Assembly: GCA_016842005.1 (NCBI GenBank)
Contig: JAENYD010000001.1
Coordinates: 222,253 to 286,252, forward strand
Length of the DNA: 64,000 nt
Direction of reading: 5' to 3'
DNA from: Clostridium thermobutyricum
GTDB lineage: Bacteria; Bacillota; Clostridia; Ch29
Under the pieces are notes generated by a model. It worked only from the letters and a program-made list of their open reading frames with translations. It was not told where the DNA came from and did not search any database. The translations under genes and the position numbers were made by a program. The first letter of the stretch is position 1. Every line of letters starts with the position of its first letter. Below, one piece after another: positions 11,290-19,693 of this stretch.

Positions 11290-11334
11290 TTATCGCACAA
11301 GGAACTGCCTGAAAGGCAGTTCCTTGTGCGATAA
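11290..11334. repeat. Perfect 21-bp hairpin with 3-base loop
   Basis: Bases 11290-11310 and 11314-11334 are exact reverse complements around loop GAA; the stem includes CACAAGGAACTGCCT. It lies 34 bases after the stop of the minus-strand flavoprotein. Neither strand has a U-run after the stem, so a simple intrinsic terminator is unlikely; RNA processing or a mobile-element end is possible. Confidence 0.8.
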
Positions 11335-11367
11335 AACCGGCCATACAGCTGTCATGCTGCCGTATTT

Positions 11368-12741
11368 CTACACTTGCAGGTCTTCGTTTAAATGACCGCA
11401 ATTCCTGGATAAAGCCTCCATGGCCGCTGCATTTATGGGGTATGCAATGGGAGACGCGGAGAGCAGTGGATGGGTAGCCACCTGGAAAGTGTTCAGTTCA
11501 GAAGCGGTTATGCCTTTTTGTATTGCAAGACTGAGAATATTTATCATCTCCCCCACTGTGTCTCCGCCGGAAAGCTGGGCTCCCATGAGTACCCCCGAGC
11601 ACTTGGAAAATACCAATTTTATTTTGATTTGCTTTGCGTCAGGCAAGGAACCGGGATGCTTATCCATTGTTGAAAATTCTCCCGTCATAACACTGAATTT
11701 TTCATCTCTGGCCCTGCTTTCGGAAATACCTGCAGCAGCAAAGGACCTGTCGAATATCTTGGTGGAAAAGGCACTTATTGTACCTTTGTTCTCTCTGATA
11801 AGCCTCAATTGGAAAGCGTTGCAGCCTGCTATTTTAGCTTCAGTGGCAGCAGTGGAGGCAAGGAGCACCGGCACATTCTTTCTGGTGAAAAAGCATTTTT
11901 TCTCCGCACAGTCACCTACGGCAAATATATCGGGGTCCAGAGTCCTCATGTATTCGTCCACTATGATTGCACCCCGCTCGTTTGTTGCTATACCTGCCTC
12001 CCGGGCCAGATCGGTATTGGGCCTTACCCCCATACCCAGTATTACAAGGTCGGCCTTAATTCTGCCACCTGTATTTAACTCCACCGTCTCAACTTTCCCG
12101 TTGCCTGATATTTTTTCCACTTTGGTACCGGTCATTACACTGATACCCTTTTCCTTCAGCAGGTCCTCCACTTCATCACTGAATTCCTCATCAAAGGCTT
12201 GCCATAAACACTTTTCTGCAACTTCCACAAGGGTTACCTTTTTCCCCAGCCGCTGCAGCTGCTCGGCAAACTCTATCCCTATAAATCCTCCTCCGATAAC
12301 CACAATATCATTAGCCTCCCATGCCTTCTCAAGAATCTGTGCTAAATAATTTTCATCCTTTAAGATAGGAAAAACATTTTCAAGGTCATGCCCCGGGATA
12401 AATTCCGGTACCAGTGGAAGCGACCCGGTGGCTATAATCAGCTTTTTATAAACAAAGGTATTGCCGCTCTTCGTGTCCACAGTTTTATTCTCTCTGTCAA
12501 TCCTGGTAACCCGGTCAATAACAAGATTTACATTATTGTCAATCAGACCCTTGTCCGGTATTATATTCTTCCCCGTATCCTTCAATGTCCCGTAAATATA
12601 AGGGATGCCGCAGGGTACCACAACCCTGTCCTTATCCCTGATTACTGTAATATCAATGTCTCCGTAAGCTTTTCTTGCCGTCAGGGCACTCAAAATACCC
12701 CCGGCACTGCCGCCTATCACCAGCAGGTCAGTTTTTTTCAT
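11368..12741 (-). CDS. FAD-dependent pyridine nucleotide-disulfide oxidoreductase (CoA-disulfide reductase/NADH oxidase-like)
   Basis: A 457-residue single-cysteine flavoprotein. The FAD motif GGSAGG is at residues 10-15, the redox cysteine at Cys44 in VVPCGIPY, a second dinucleotide motif VIGGGFIGIEFAEQL near 152, the FAD-closing DPDIFAVGDCAE near 290, and a dimerisation domain follows. This layout fits CoA-disulfide reductases, persulfide reductases and water-forming NADH oxidases; the sequence alone does not separate them. No rhodanese domain is fused. An ArsR-type regulator lies directly upstream on the same strand, suggesting sulfur or redox control. Confidence 0.85.
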   Translation of the reverse strand: MKKTDLLVIGGSAGGILSALTARKAYGDIDITVIRDKDRVVVPCGIPYIYGTLKDTGKNIIPDKGLIDNNVNLVIDRVTRIDRENKTVDTKSGNTFVYKKLIIATGSLPLVPEFIPGHDLENVFPILKDENYLAQILEKAWEANDIVVIGGGFIGIEFAEQLQRLGKKVTLVEVAEKCLWQAFDEEFSDEVEDLLKEKGISVMTGTKVEKISGNGKVETVELNTGGRIKADLVILGMGVRPNTDLAREAGIATNERGAIIVDEYMRTLDPDIFAVGDCAEKKCFFTRKNVPVLLASTAATEAKIAGCNAFQLRLIRENKGTISAFSTKIFDRSFAAAGISESRARDEKFSVMTGEFSTMDKHPGSLPDAKQIKIKLVFSKCSGVLMGAQLSGGDTVGEMINILSLAIQKGITASELNTFQVATHPLLSASPIAYPINAAAMEALSRNCGHLNEDLQV

Positions 12742-12789
12742 AATAAAGCCTCCTTGTACAATATTATATTATTATATTATTTATATATA

Positions 12790-12830
12790 TGGATATAACG
12801 AGTTCAGTTATGCAGCCAGTGTTATATCCA
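12790..12830. promoter_or_regulatory. Inverted repeat between arsR-type gene and flavoprotein
   Basis: TGGATATAAC (12790-12799) and GTTATATCCA (12821-12830) are exact inverted repeats around a 21-base spacer, inside a very AT-rich 147-base gap. It may be an operator pair for the neighbouring ArsR protein or an RNA hairpin of the intergenic transcript. Confidence 0.5.
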
Positions 12831-12888
12831 AATTACTCATCGTTATATTTTTATATATAAATAATACGATATACTGTCAAAAAAATAA

Positions 12889-13182
12889 TTACCTGAAGAG
12901 TATGTCTATAATACGCTTTACTTCATTATTGCTTATAGAATAAATAATCTCCACACCCTGCCTTTCCCCTTTGATTATTCCCACTGACCTGAGCTTGGCA
13001 ATATGCTGGGAAATTGTTGACTGGGGCTGCTCCAGGCAGTTATGCATATCGGTCACATTGGTGGGACCGTCATGGCAGAGTCTTTTTACAATACAAAGTC
13101 TTACCGGGTGGGCAAGGGCTTTTAATATTTCAGCGTTTTTCTGAAAAAATTCCGGACTGCTCTGATAATTATACATTTTCAC
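12889..13182 (-). CDS. ArsR/SmtB-family transcriptional regulator
   Basis: A 97-residue winged-helix repressor. ILKALAHPVRLCIVKRL, the recognition helix region QPQSTISQHIAKLRS and the wing GERQGVEIIYSIS are typical. Three cysteines (30, 36, 49) are present. The classical CxC metal motif of helix 3 is absent, so a thiol- or persulfide-sensing mode like SqrR/BigR is conceivable but unproven. It lies upstream of the flavoprotein gene on the same strand and is divergent from the ABC-F gene; AT-rich palindromes on both sides may be its sites. Confidence 0.9.
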   Translation of the reverse strand: MKMYNYQSSPEFFQKNAEILKALAHPVRLCIVKRLCHDGPTNVTDMHNCLEQPQSTISQHIAKLRSVGIIKGERQGVEIIYSISNNEVKRIIDILFR

Positions 13183-13318
13183 GCCTCCATTGACAAACTG
13201 CCTGTTCGGCCTTATATTGTTATATTATAATAATTGAATATATTTTGTCAATCTCCACCTTTATTTCGATAGCATGATTTGTTAGAATATAGTGTAGTTC
13301 TCCAAGGGAGTGGTAGTT

Positions 13319-15217
13319 TTGCTGATCCTTTCGTGTAACGGTGTTGCCAAGAGCTATGGAGCAGAATTGATACTGGATGACATATCCTTCAGTGTACATC
13401 AGAAGGACAGGATAGGTATCGTCGGTCCTAACGGTGCCGGGAAAACCACCCTTCTGAAAATCATTGCCGGTATAGAAGGTGTTGACAAAGGCTGTGTAAA
13501 TATTCCCGGCAGCATTTCCATTGGATATCTCTCGCAGCACCCTGTTCTCAACGAAAACCAGCCGGTATGGGACTATGTAATGGAAAATTTTTATGACCTG
13601 ATTGAGATGGAACAACGCCTGCGGGAACTGGAAAGAGCCATGACCGAAAATCAGGGTAGGGAACTGGAGAACCTGATGGCGGCATACGGGAAACTGAGTG
13701 AAGAATTTTCGGATGCAGGAGGATATGGGTACAAAAGCCTTATCAGGGGGGCCCTGAAAGGCCTGGGAATTAGCGAAGAAAAATTCCATACCCCCCTGGG
13801 TCTGTTAAGTGGCGGTCAGAAGACAAGGGCTGCCCTGGCAAAGCTCCTGCTGAAAAAGCACCACCTCCTGCTGCTGGATGAACCCACCAATTACCTGGAC
13901 ATAGAAGCCACCGAATGGCTTGAGAGTTTCCTGTCCGGTTATGAAGGTGCGGTAATGATAATCTCCCATGACAGGTATTTTCTTGATAAGTTATGCAGCA
14001 GTATATTTGAGATAAGGAACAATCACCTGCTGGAGTACAAAGGGAACTATTCCGACTTCGTTCTGCAGAAGGAAGCAGCCCTTGAAATTGAGTTTAAACA
14101 CTATAAAGACCAGAAAAAAGAGGTGGAGAGACAGCAGGAAATTATAAGGCAGCTGAAATCCTTCAACAGGGAGAAATCGGTGAGAAGGGCAAAGAGCAAG
14201 GAAAAGCAGCTTGCCAGAATGGATACGCTCCTGAAACCGGTTGCAGGGGAGGAGAAGGTGAGTATCAGACTGGAACCGGAGATTAAAAGCGGCAGAGATG
14301 TATTAACCCTTGAAGACGTTGGAATGGCCTTCCCGGACAGGCTGCTGTTTTCCGGCGTGAACCTGGAGGTTTACAGGGGCGATATAATAGGAATTATCGG
14401 ACCCAATGGCGCTGGCAAGACCACCCTCTTTAATATAATCTCGGGAAAAATCTCTCCCACTTCCGGCAATATTACAAAAGGTCATAATGTAAACATCGCC
14501 TATTACAAGCAGCAGGAAGACATTAACCCGGACAACACCGTGCTGGATGAGGTATGGGATAAGAATCCCCGGCTGGATACAACATGCCTCAGAAATATCC
14601 TGGCAGCCTTTTTGTTTAAGGGAGACGATGTGTATAAAAAAATCCGGCAACTAAGCGGGGGAGAGAAAAGCAGGGTTGCCCTGATAAACATGATGCTTTC
14701 AAAAGCAAACCTGCTGCTGCTTGATGAACCTACAAACCACCTGGATATACAATCCAGGGAAGTACTGGAGGATGCCCTGATAGATTATACGGGAACAGTG
14801 CTTGTTATTTCCCATGACAGGTATTTCCTGGACAGGGTGGCCACCAGGATAGCCCTGCTTACCCCTGAAGGTATTGACCTGTATTACGGAGATTACAGTT
14901 ATTACAGGATGAAAAGACAGCAGGAAAAAGAAAATTTCGGGCAACAGGAAAACGGCATGACCAGGACTGCTGTCAGGCAGCAGAGAAAAAAAGAGAGGGC
15001 GGAAAAAGAACGGTTAAGACAAAAAAAGAGAAAACTCCAGGATATGGAGGAACAGATAATAGGGCTGGAGGAGAAAATCAAGCAAATGGAGCTGTCTCTC
15101 TCACAGCCTGAAATATATACCAATCCTGAAAAAAGTAAGGAAATACACTATGAGATTGTGGGATTAAAACGAAAACTGGATGAGCTGTACAGGGAGTGGG
15201 AAAACATGTCGGTATAA
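13319..15217 (+). CDS. ABC-F family ATPase (ribosome-associated type)
   Basis: A soluble protein of about 632 residues with two ABC cassettes and no membrane segments. Cassette 1 has GPNGAGKTTLLK, LSGGQKTRAALAKLL and LLLDEPTNYLDI; cassette 2 has GPNGAGKTTLFN, LSGGEKSRVALI and LLLDEPTNHLDI. A charged inter-domain linker (about 235-300) and a C-terminal coiled coil rich in Lys, Glu and Arg (about 545-630) are present, as in Uup/YdiF-type translation factors. TTG at 13319 is chosen because AAGGGAG lies eight bases upstream; the GTG at 13310 overlaps that site. Its stop lies four bases from the convergent gntR-type gene. Confidence 0.92.
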   Translation: MLILSCNGVAKSYGAELILDDISFSVHQKDRIGIVGPNGAGKTTLLKIIAGIEGVDKGCVNIPGSISIGYLSQHPVLNENQPVWDYVMENFYDLIEMEQRLRELERAMTENQGRELENLMAAYGKLSEEFSDAGGYGYKSLIRGALKGLGISEEKFHTPLGLLSGGQKTRAALAKLLLKKHHLLLLDEPTNYLDIEATEWLESFLSGYEGAVMIISHDRYFLDKLCSSIFEIRNNHLLEYKGNYSDFVLQKEAALEIEFKHYKDQKKEVERQQEIIRQLKSFNREKSVRRAKSKEKQLARMDTLLKPVAGEEKVSIRLEPEIKSGRDVLTLEDVGMAFPDRLLFSGVNLEVYRGDIIGIIGPNGAGKTTLFNIISGKISPTSGNITKGHNVNIAYYKQQEDINPDNTVLDEVWDKNPRLDTTCLRNILAAFLFKGDDVYKKIRQLSGGEKSRVALINMMLSKANLLLLDEPTNHLDIQSREVLEDALIDYTGTVLVISHDRYFLDRVATRIALLTPEGIDLYYGDYSYYRMKRQQEKENFGQQENGMTRTAVRQQRKKERAEKERLRQKKRKLQDMEEQIIGLEEKIKQMELSLSQPEIYTNPEKSKEIHYEIVGLKRKLDELYREWENMSV

Positions 15218-15221
15218 CCGT

Positions 15222-15881
15222 TCACTCCCGGCACAGCTTGGTTACATTCTTCTTGGAATTCCTTATGTGTTCCATCAGCGCCTTTTCCCCGCCATCTATG
15301 TCTTTGTCTTTAAAAGCCTGTACAATCAATTTGTGCTCCCGCAGAGATTCTTTTGCCCGGCCAGGGCTTTTCAATGAAGCAAGCCGTATAGCCTGGACGT
15401 AATACTGGAAATCGCTGAGTATCTGCTTCAAAGGCCTGCTTCTTGTGGCTTCAAATATGATGTCATGAAACCGGGAATTCAGCTCCCCCACATGGTCCAG
15501 GTCGCCTTTTTCAGTATAAAACTCCATCAGTTCACAGATGTCCTCAAGTTCTTTCAACTGCCGGTCTTCTATCCTCTCAATAGCCCAGCGGGCTGCCAGT
15601 CCCTCCAGGGATTCCCTTATTACATACATATCCTCAATATCCTGCCTGGATATTCCTTCTACAATTACTCCCTTATTCGGAATGCTGGTTACCAGACCTT
15701 CCAATTCCAACTGCCTTATAGCTTCCCTGACCGGTGTCCGGCTGACACCCATTTCTTCGGCCAGTTTCATTTCCACCAGGTTGTCCCCCGATTTATACTT
15801 ACCGTTTAATATGTCCTGGCGGAGCTTGTGAAAAATCTTCTCCCTCAAAGAGTAACCTCCGTATCCTTCATCTTTTTTCAT
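15222..15881 (-). CDS. GntR-family regulator, FCD (FadR) subfamily
   Basis: A 219-residue regulator. The N-terminal winged helix has KIFHKLRQDILNGKYKSGD and VSRTPVREAIRQLELEGLV. An all-helical FCD ligand domain follows, with the metal-contacting residues of FNSRFHDIIFEA-type sequence (NSRFHDI at about 138-144) and a late HIRNSK histidine. The ATG at 15881 follows GGAGGGTGCC; an upstream ATG overlaps that site. It lies 181 bases downstream of the homocitrate/Re-citrate synthase-type gene on the same strand and may respond to a related carboxylate, which is inference. Confidence 0.93.
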   Translation of the reverse strand: MKKDEGYGGYSLREKIFHKLRQDILNGKYKSGDNLVEMKLAEEMGVSRTPVREAIRQLELEGLVTSIPNKGVIVEGISRQDIEDMYVIRESLEGLAARWAIERIEDRQLKELEDICELMEFYTEKGDLDHVGELNSRFHDIIFEATRSRPLKQILSDFQYYVQAIRLASLKSPGRAKESLREHKLIVQAFKDKDIDGGEKALMEHIRNSKKNVTKLCRE

Positions 15882-16061
15882 GGCACCCTCCATTATATTA
15901 CTTATTTAATCAGTTATATTGTATTAAATACTAAAATGGGTGTCAATGGAGGTATACCTGTTCTACATATTCAAACACTTTACTACTGCCCCGGCATCTC
16001 AACGGTACAGGCACGGCCTCAGGCTGCGCAAACACGTCATGGCAGCAGATCCCATCGGCTC

Positions 16062-17234
16062 CTACGCCCTGCTGGCCAGCAGGCCTCTGTCCGCCAGGTA
16101 TTCCTCGTATATCCCCACAAGCTCCATATCTGTAAGGGCCCTTTTCAACGCCACTGCCGTGGCCCTTACAACCGGCAGCAGTTCTGCGGCAACCTGACCG
16201 TCTATATCAATACCATTATCCTTGAGCCTGTTCATCACAGCCGTTGTCCCTGAATGTTTGCCTATTACAATTTCCCGCTTCAGTCCGACTTCCGACGGGT
16301 CAAAGGCTTCGTAGCTCCTGGGGTCTTTTATGGCACCGTCTGCATGTATTCCCGCCTCATGGGCAAACATGTTGCTGCCCACCACAGGCTTCCAGGGATG
16401 CAGCTCCCTCCCGGACGCCCTCGCAACGTACAGGCACAGCTGTCTCAACATAGCAGGATGCTGGTATATCTTCCTGCCCAAAACGTGTTTCAGTGCCATG
16501 ACCACCTCTTCAAGGGCCGCATTTCCCGCCCTTTCACCAAGGCCGTTTACAGTAACCCCCACATAAGTAGCTCCGGCGGCTACCCCTGCCACGGCATTGG
16601 CGGTGGCCATACCGAAGTCATTATGGGTATGCATTTCAATATCTATTTTCACCCTGTCAAGAATATTCTCTATTACATTGAAAACAGAAACAGGGTCCAT
16701 CAGCCCGATGGTATCACAGTACCTGAACCTGTCGGCTCCGGCTTCCTTTGCGGTTCTGATAAATTCCACAAGGAAATCCAGATCAGTCCTGCTGGCATCC
16801 TCGGCATTAACCGATACATACAGGCCATTTTTCTTGGCAAACTCTGTTGCCACCGCCATTTTATAAAGGACTTCCTCTCTTGTGGATTTAAGCTTATTCC
16901 TGATATGTATATCCGAACTGGCAATGGAAATAGCCATTGCATCAACCCCACAATCGATGGACGCCTGTATGTCCTTTATAACCGCCCTGTTCCACCCCAT
17001 AATGCTGGCACCCAGACCCAGGTTAACTATGGCCTTTATGGCCTCTTTCTCATCTCCGCCCATTACCGGGGTTCCCACCTCAATCTGGTCCACCCCCAGC
17101 CTGTCCAGCATCCTGGCTATTTGAACCTTTTCCTTGTTGGCAAATACCACCCTCGCAGTCTGTTCACCGTCCCTCAGGGTGGTATCCACTATATAGACCC
17201 TCTTGTCTTTGTCATAATATTTGCCCTTTAGCAT
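16062..17234 (-). CDS. Homocitrate synthase/Re-citrate synthase-type enzyme (NifV family)
   Basis: A 390-residue DRE-TIM metallolyase that condenses acetyl-CoA with a 2-oxo acid. VDTTLRDGEQT (residues 15-25) carries the catalytic Arg and metal-binding Asp; HTHNDFGMATANA gives two metal-binding histidines; GLGERAGNAALEEV and HEAGIHADG complete the signature. It lacks the regulatory C-terminal domain of isopropylmalate synthase. Close relatives include NifV and the Re-citrate synthase of Clostridium kluyveri; no nif genes are nearby, so Re-citrate synthase is as likely as homocitrate synthase. GAGGGGG precedes the ATG. Confidence 0.85.
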   Translation of the reverse strand: MLKGKYYDKDKRVYIVDTTLRDGEQTARVVFANKEKVQIARMLDRLGVDQIEVGTPVMGGDEKEAIKAIVNLGLGASIMGWNRAVIKDIQASIDCGVDAMAISIASSDIHIRNKLKSTREEVLYKMAVATEFAKKNGLYVSVNAEDASRTDLDFLVEFIRTAKEAGADRFRYCDTIGLMDPVSVFNVIENILDRVKIDIEMHTHNDFGMATANAVAGVAAGATYVGVTVNGLGERAGNAALEEVVMALKHVLGRKIYQHPAMLRQLCLYVARASGRELHPWKPVVGSNMFAHEAGIHADGAIKDPRSYEAFDPSEVGLKREIVIGKHSGTTAVMNRLKDNGIDIDGQVAAELLPVVRATAVALKRALTDMELVGIYEEYLADRGLLASRA

Positions 17235-17314
17235 GCATAGACCCCCTCAACAACTGTATATTTGTATTATTGTATACAATTATACAAATATACGAAACCC
17301 CTGTCAAGAGAAAC

Positions 17315-18646
17315 TTATACAATTTCAACTTTGATGTCGAATATGTCCTGTATATAAGTGTAGCTTTTTCCCGTCAGGTCCCGTCCCCTATAGTCGAAAG
17401 CTATGGAAGGCAGTAATATGAGGTCCCTGTCCATACACTTTTCCGCCTGTCCCACGGCATTAATGATGTCCTCTGCCACCATAAGCCCGGCACAGTCTAT
17501 ATTACCGCCGAAAAAATTGTTCTTCACCCTGATTACTTCAATATCTTCTGCATTGCAGTACCGGCCCAGGTATCTCCGTATTCTGTCAAAAGCCATACCC
17601 GACGTAACAAAGAGGGGGGTAACTGACCTGTTTCTGTTGACAGCCTTCACCGCCTGTTCCATGTACCAGGGGTCCAGGTCATATTTAAGTACAAGTCCTG
17701 AAGCGATCCCCTTGCTTTTGTCCAGGGTAACCGAAAAATACCGCCCTTTTCTCAATATCCTGATGTCCGGGCGGGAAGCTGAAAGTATCCTGTTGAACGC
17801 ATCCACACGGCTCAACACCGCCCTGCCGTTAACATCGGTTATAACATCCCCTTTCATGATACCGGCCGTATGGGCCGGTGAATTCCTCACAACCCCTTCA
17901 ACAACAGCCTGAAAATCGGTTATATGGGGAGGCTCCAGCAATATGGGAATGGAATATTCTTCCCTCTTCCTGTCTATCAACCTGCTCAGTTCCACATAAT
18001 CCGGTTTCACACGATCGTCATGGCATAATGTGGAATACCCCGGATGCATCACCCGTAGCGTCCTGGCCCCTGTCTCTTCAAGGAGCTTTATGATATCATC
18101 AAACTCCTTATCCCAGCCGGGAAAATCCAGGGCTACCACGCTCCCGTTGAAAGGTATCCCGTATTGTGCCAGTAATTCTACCGTATCTGCCATACTTTTC
18201 CCCGTCATATCTCCCAGCAGTCTTCGTCTGAGCGCAGCACCGAGGAGGTTAATTGAAATGTTCATTTCCAGGGGCATAACTTCAGCCAGCTGTTTTATTT
18301 TCTTCCTGTCAAGAAAACAGCCGTTGGTAGTAATAAGAAGAGGGGTATGAGGATGTCTTTGTCTTGCCATCTCAATCACTTTCATAATATTCTTATGACA
18401 AAAGGGTTCCCCCTCAATTATCCTGGTGGAAGATTCTCCAATCACGATTTTTCTGGAAGGGTCGAGGTATTCTATCAGTTCATTGTAATCATCAAGGGTT
18501 AACCGGGGAAGTAAAAATACCTCCAGCCCCGGTGGATTTTGCCTGTGGCTGCAGAACACACAGTCCAGGTTACAGTTTGATGTTACAGGCAGTACGTTAT
18601 TTCTGCTGACGATATGCAGTATATACTGGTAATCAGTCTTTTTCAA
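17315..18646 (-). CDS. Radical SAM protein with internal PDZ and C-terminal DUF512
   Basis: A 443-residue protein. A radical SAM domain (about 1-225) binds a 4Fe-4S cluster through CX3CX2C in SNCNLDCVFCS and has a GEPF-type SAM motif. A PDZ-like domain follows (about 240-310; NSPAHTAGIMKGDVITDVNG). The C-terminal third, with VKNNFFGGNIDCAGLMVAEDI, matches DUF512. The familiar clostridial and cyanobacterial DUF512 proteins have PDZ first, then radical SAM, then DUF512; here the order is changed. The TTG start at 18646 follows GAGGGGG by about eight bases. A BirA operator lies 22 bases upstream in the shared bioY region. Function unknown. Confidence 0.8.
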   Translation of the reverse strand: MKKTDYQYILHIVSRNNVLPVTSNCNLDCVFCSHRQNPPGLEVFLLPRLTLDDYNELIEYLDPSRKIVIGESSTRIIEGEPFCHKNIMKVIEMARQRHPHTPLLITTNGCFLDRKKIKQLAEVMPLEMNISINLLGAALRRRLLGDMTGKSMADTVELLAQYGIPFNGSVVALDFPGWDKEFDDIIKLLEETGARTLRVMHPGYSTLCHDDRVKPDYVELSRLIDRKREEYSIPILLEPPHITDFQAVVEGVVRNSPAHTAGIMKGDVITDVNGRAVLSRVDAFNRILSASRPDIRILRKGRYFSVTLDKSKGIASGLVLKYDLDPWYMEQAVKAVNRNRSVTPLFVTSGMAFDRIRRYLGRYCNAEDIEVIRVKNNFFGGNIDCAGLMVAEDIINAVGQAEKCMDRDLILLPSIAFDYRGRDLTGKSYTYIQDIFDIKVEIV

Positions 18647-18667
18647 ATCCTGGTCCCCCTCGTTGAA

Positions 18668-18721
18668 TTGTTAACTATTATACTAATTTTGGTTGACAAT
18701 TTAGGATTTCCCCATTACAAT
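18668..18721 (+). promoter_or_regulatory. bioY promoter with BirA operator
   Basis: TTGTTAACT (18668-18676), 14 bases, GGTTGACAA (18691-18699) fits the Firmicute BirA operator (TTGTNAACY-N14-16-RGTTNACAA). The second half overlaps the -35 TTGACA (18693-18698), followed by a 17-base spacer and -10 TACAAT (18716-18721). Biotin-loaded BirA would block bioY transcription. The site is also 22 bases from the divergent radical-SAM start. Confidence 0.88.
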
Positions 18722-18753
18722 ATAATTATAATTTACCAAGGAGGGAAATCAAA

Positions 18754-19302
18754 ATGACAGTAAGGGACATAATCTCCGCAGGAATATTTGCCGCTCTGAC
18801 CGCCATATTCGCTCAGATTACCATTCCCCTTCCATTCACACCGGTTCCCATAACCCTGCAGGTATTCGCCGTATGCCTGACTGCGGCAATCCTTGGCAGC
18901 AGACTGGGGACAATCTCTATGTCTGTCTATGTACTTATCGGTGCCCTCGGGATGCCCGTTTTTTCGGCCGGAAAGGCAGGCCTCCAGATAGTGCTGGGTC
19001 CCACGGGGGGCTATATAATCGGTTTTATACTGGCAGCCGGCGTAACAGGTAAAATAGTTGAGAGGAAATCCCCTCCGACATTTAAACATTCCCTGGCTGC
19101 CATGGCAGCAGGATTGGTTATTGTCTACCTCGCCGGTATGCTTCAGCTTTCCCTGGTAACAGGGATGCCTTTGTCCGCCGCTTTCGCAGCAGGAGTGGCA
19201 CCTTTTATCTGGATGGACGCCGTAAAAATTGCCCTGGGGGCAAGTATTGCCTGTTCGGTCAGAAGGGCGTTAATAAAGCAAAAACTTATCTCAGTACCGT
19301 AA
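18754..19302 (+). CDS. bioY: Biotin transporter S-component BioY
   Basis: A 182-residue membrane protein with about six hydrophobic segments. The N-terminal LTAIFAQITIPLPFTPVPITLQ region, GGYIIGF and the terminal FIWMDAVKIALGA segment are diagnostic of BioY, the substrate-binding part of an ECF-type biotin importer. AAGGAGGGAAAT precedes the ATG. No bio synthesis genes or ECF AAT module are nearby, so it either uses a shared energising module or works alone. The upstream BirA site supports the biotin assignment. Confidence 0.96.
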   Translation: MTVRDIISAGIFAALTAIFAQITIPLPFTPVPITLQVFAVCLTAAILGSRLGTISMSVYVLIGALGMPVFSAGKAGLQIVLGPTGGYIIGFILAAGVTGKIVERKSPPTFKHSLAAMAAGLVIVYLAGMLQLSLVTGMPLSAAFAAGVAPFIWMDAVKIALGASIACSVRRALIKQKLISVP

Positions 19303-19319
19303 AGTAATATTTATCCACA
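19303..19319 (+). other. Single perfect DnaA box
   Basis: TTATCCACA at 19311-19319, just after the bioY stop, is an exact match to the DnaA-box consensus. It is the first of several in this 596-base gene-free stretch (19303-19898). From 19320 to 19467 no feature is recognised. Confidence 0.6.
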
Positions 19320-19467
19320 AAATAAAAAAGATGTTTCCCGCTGTCTGCTGTTTGGAGATAAAACAAAAAACCGTCCCTGTTGTTTTGCAGGCAGATGCCC
19401 TGTACCGGACCCAAACCCGGCAAGGCCCCGGGATATCCGGCCGGCCACAACGGCTTTTGCCTGTCAA

Positions 19468-19500
19468 TACAAAAATACCCGGCCCGACCGCCGGTATTTT
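19468..19500 (+). terminator. Intrinsic terminator downstream of bioY
   Basis: CAAAAATACCCGGC pairs with GCCGGTATTTTTG with one bulged base, followed by TTTGGTTTTTTTG. It is the only good terminator on the plus strand after bioY. Confidence 0.8.
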
Positions 19501-19563
19501 TGTTTGGTTTTTTTGTTTACATATATTTATGAAGCAGGTCAAAACTGATAAGAAATACACAAT

Positions 19564-19669
19564 CTATCCACATCATCCACAGATTTATCCACAACATGCT
19601 ATCGCATTATTCCTCTCCCCCGAAAAGTCGTCCACATCATCCACATTATCTACAGGCCCTTTATCAACA
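19564..19669 (+). other. Array of DnaA-box-like 9-mers
   Basis: Seven 9-mers match TTATCCACA with zero to two changes: CTATCCACA (19564), TCATCCACA (19573), TTATCCACA (19585), TCGTCCACA (19628), TCATCCACA (19637), TTATCTACA (19646), TTATCAACA (19661). Two groups abut head to tail at exactly 9-base steps. No dnaA, dnaN or AT-rich unwinding element of a standard oriC is nearby, so a DnaA-titration or regulatory locus is more likely than an origin. Confidence 0.65.
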
Positions 19670-19693
19670 AAAAATCTGCAAAACCGGGTAAAC

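Noticed and set aside
16254..17231. 325-codon open frame opposite the homocitrate/Re-citrate synthase-type gene
   Set aside because: Antisense shadow without ribosome site or recognisable protein.
19564..19669. Chromosomal origin oriC
   Set aside because: Many DnaA boxes, but no dnaA, dnaN, rpmH or gyrB genes and no clear AT-rich unwinding element next to them.
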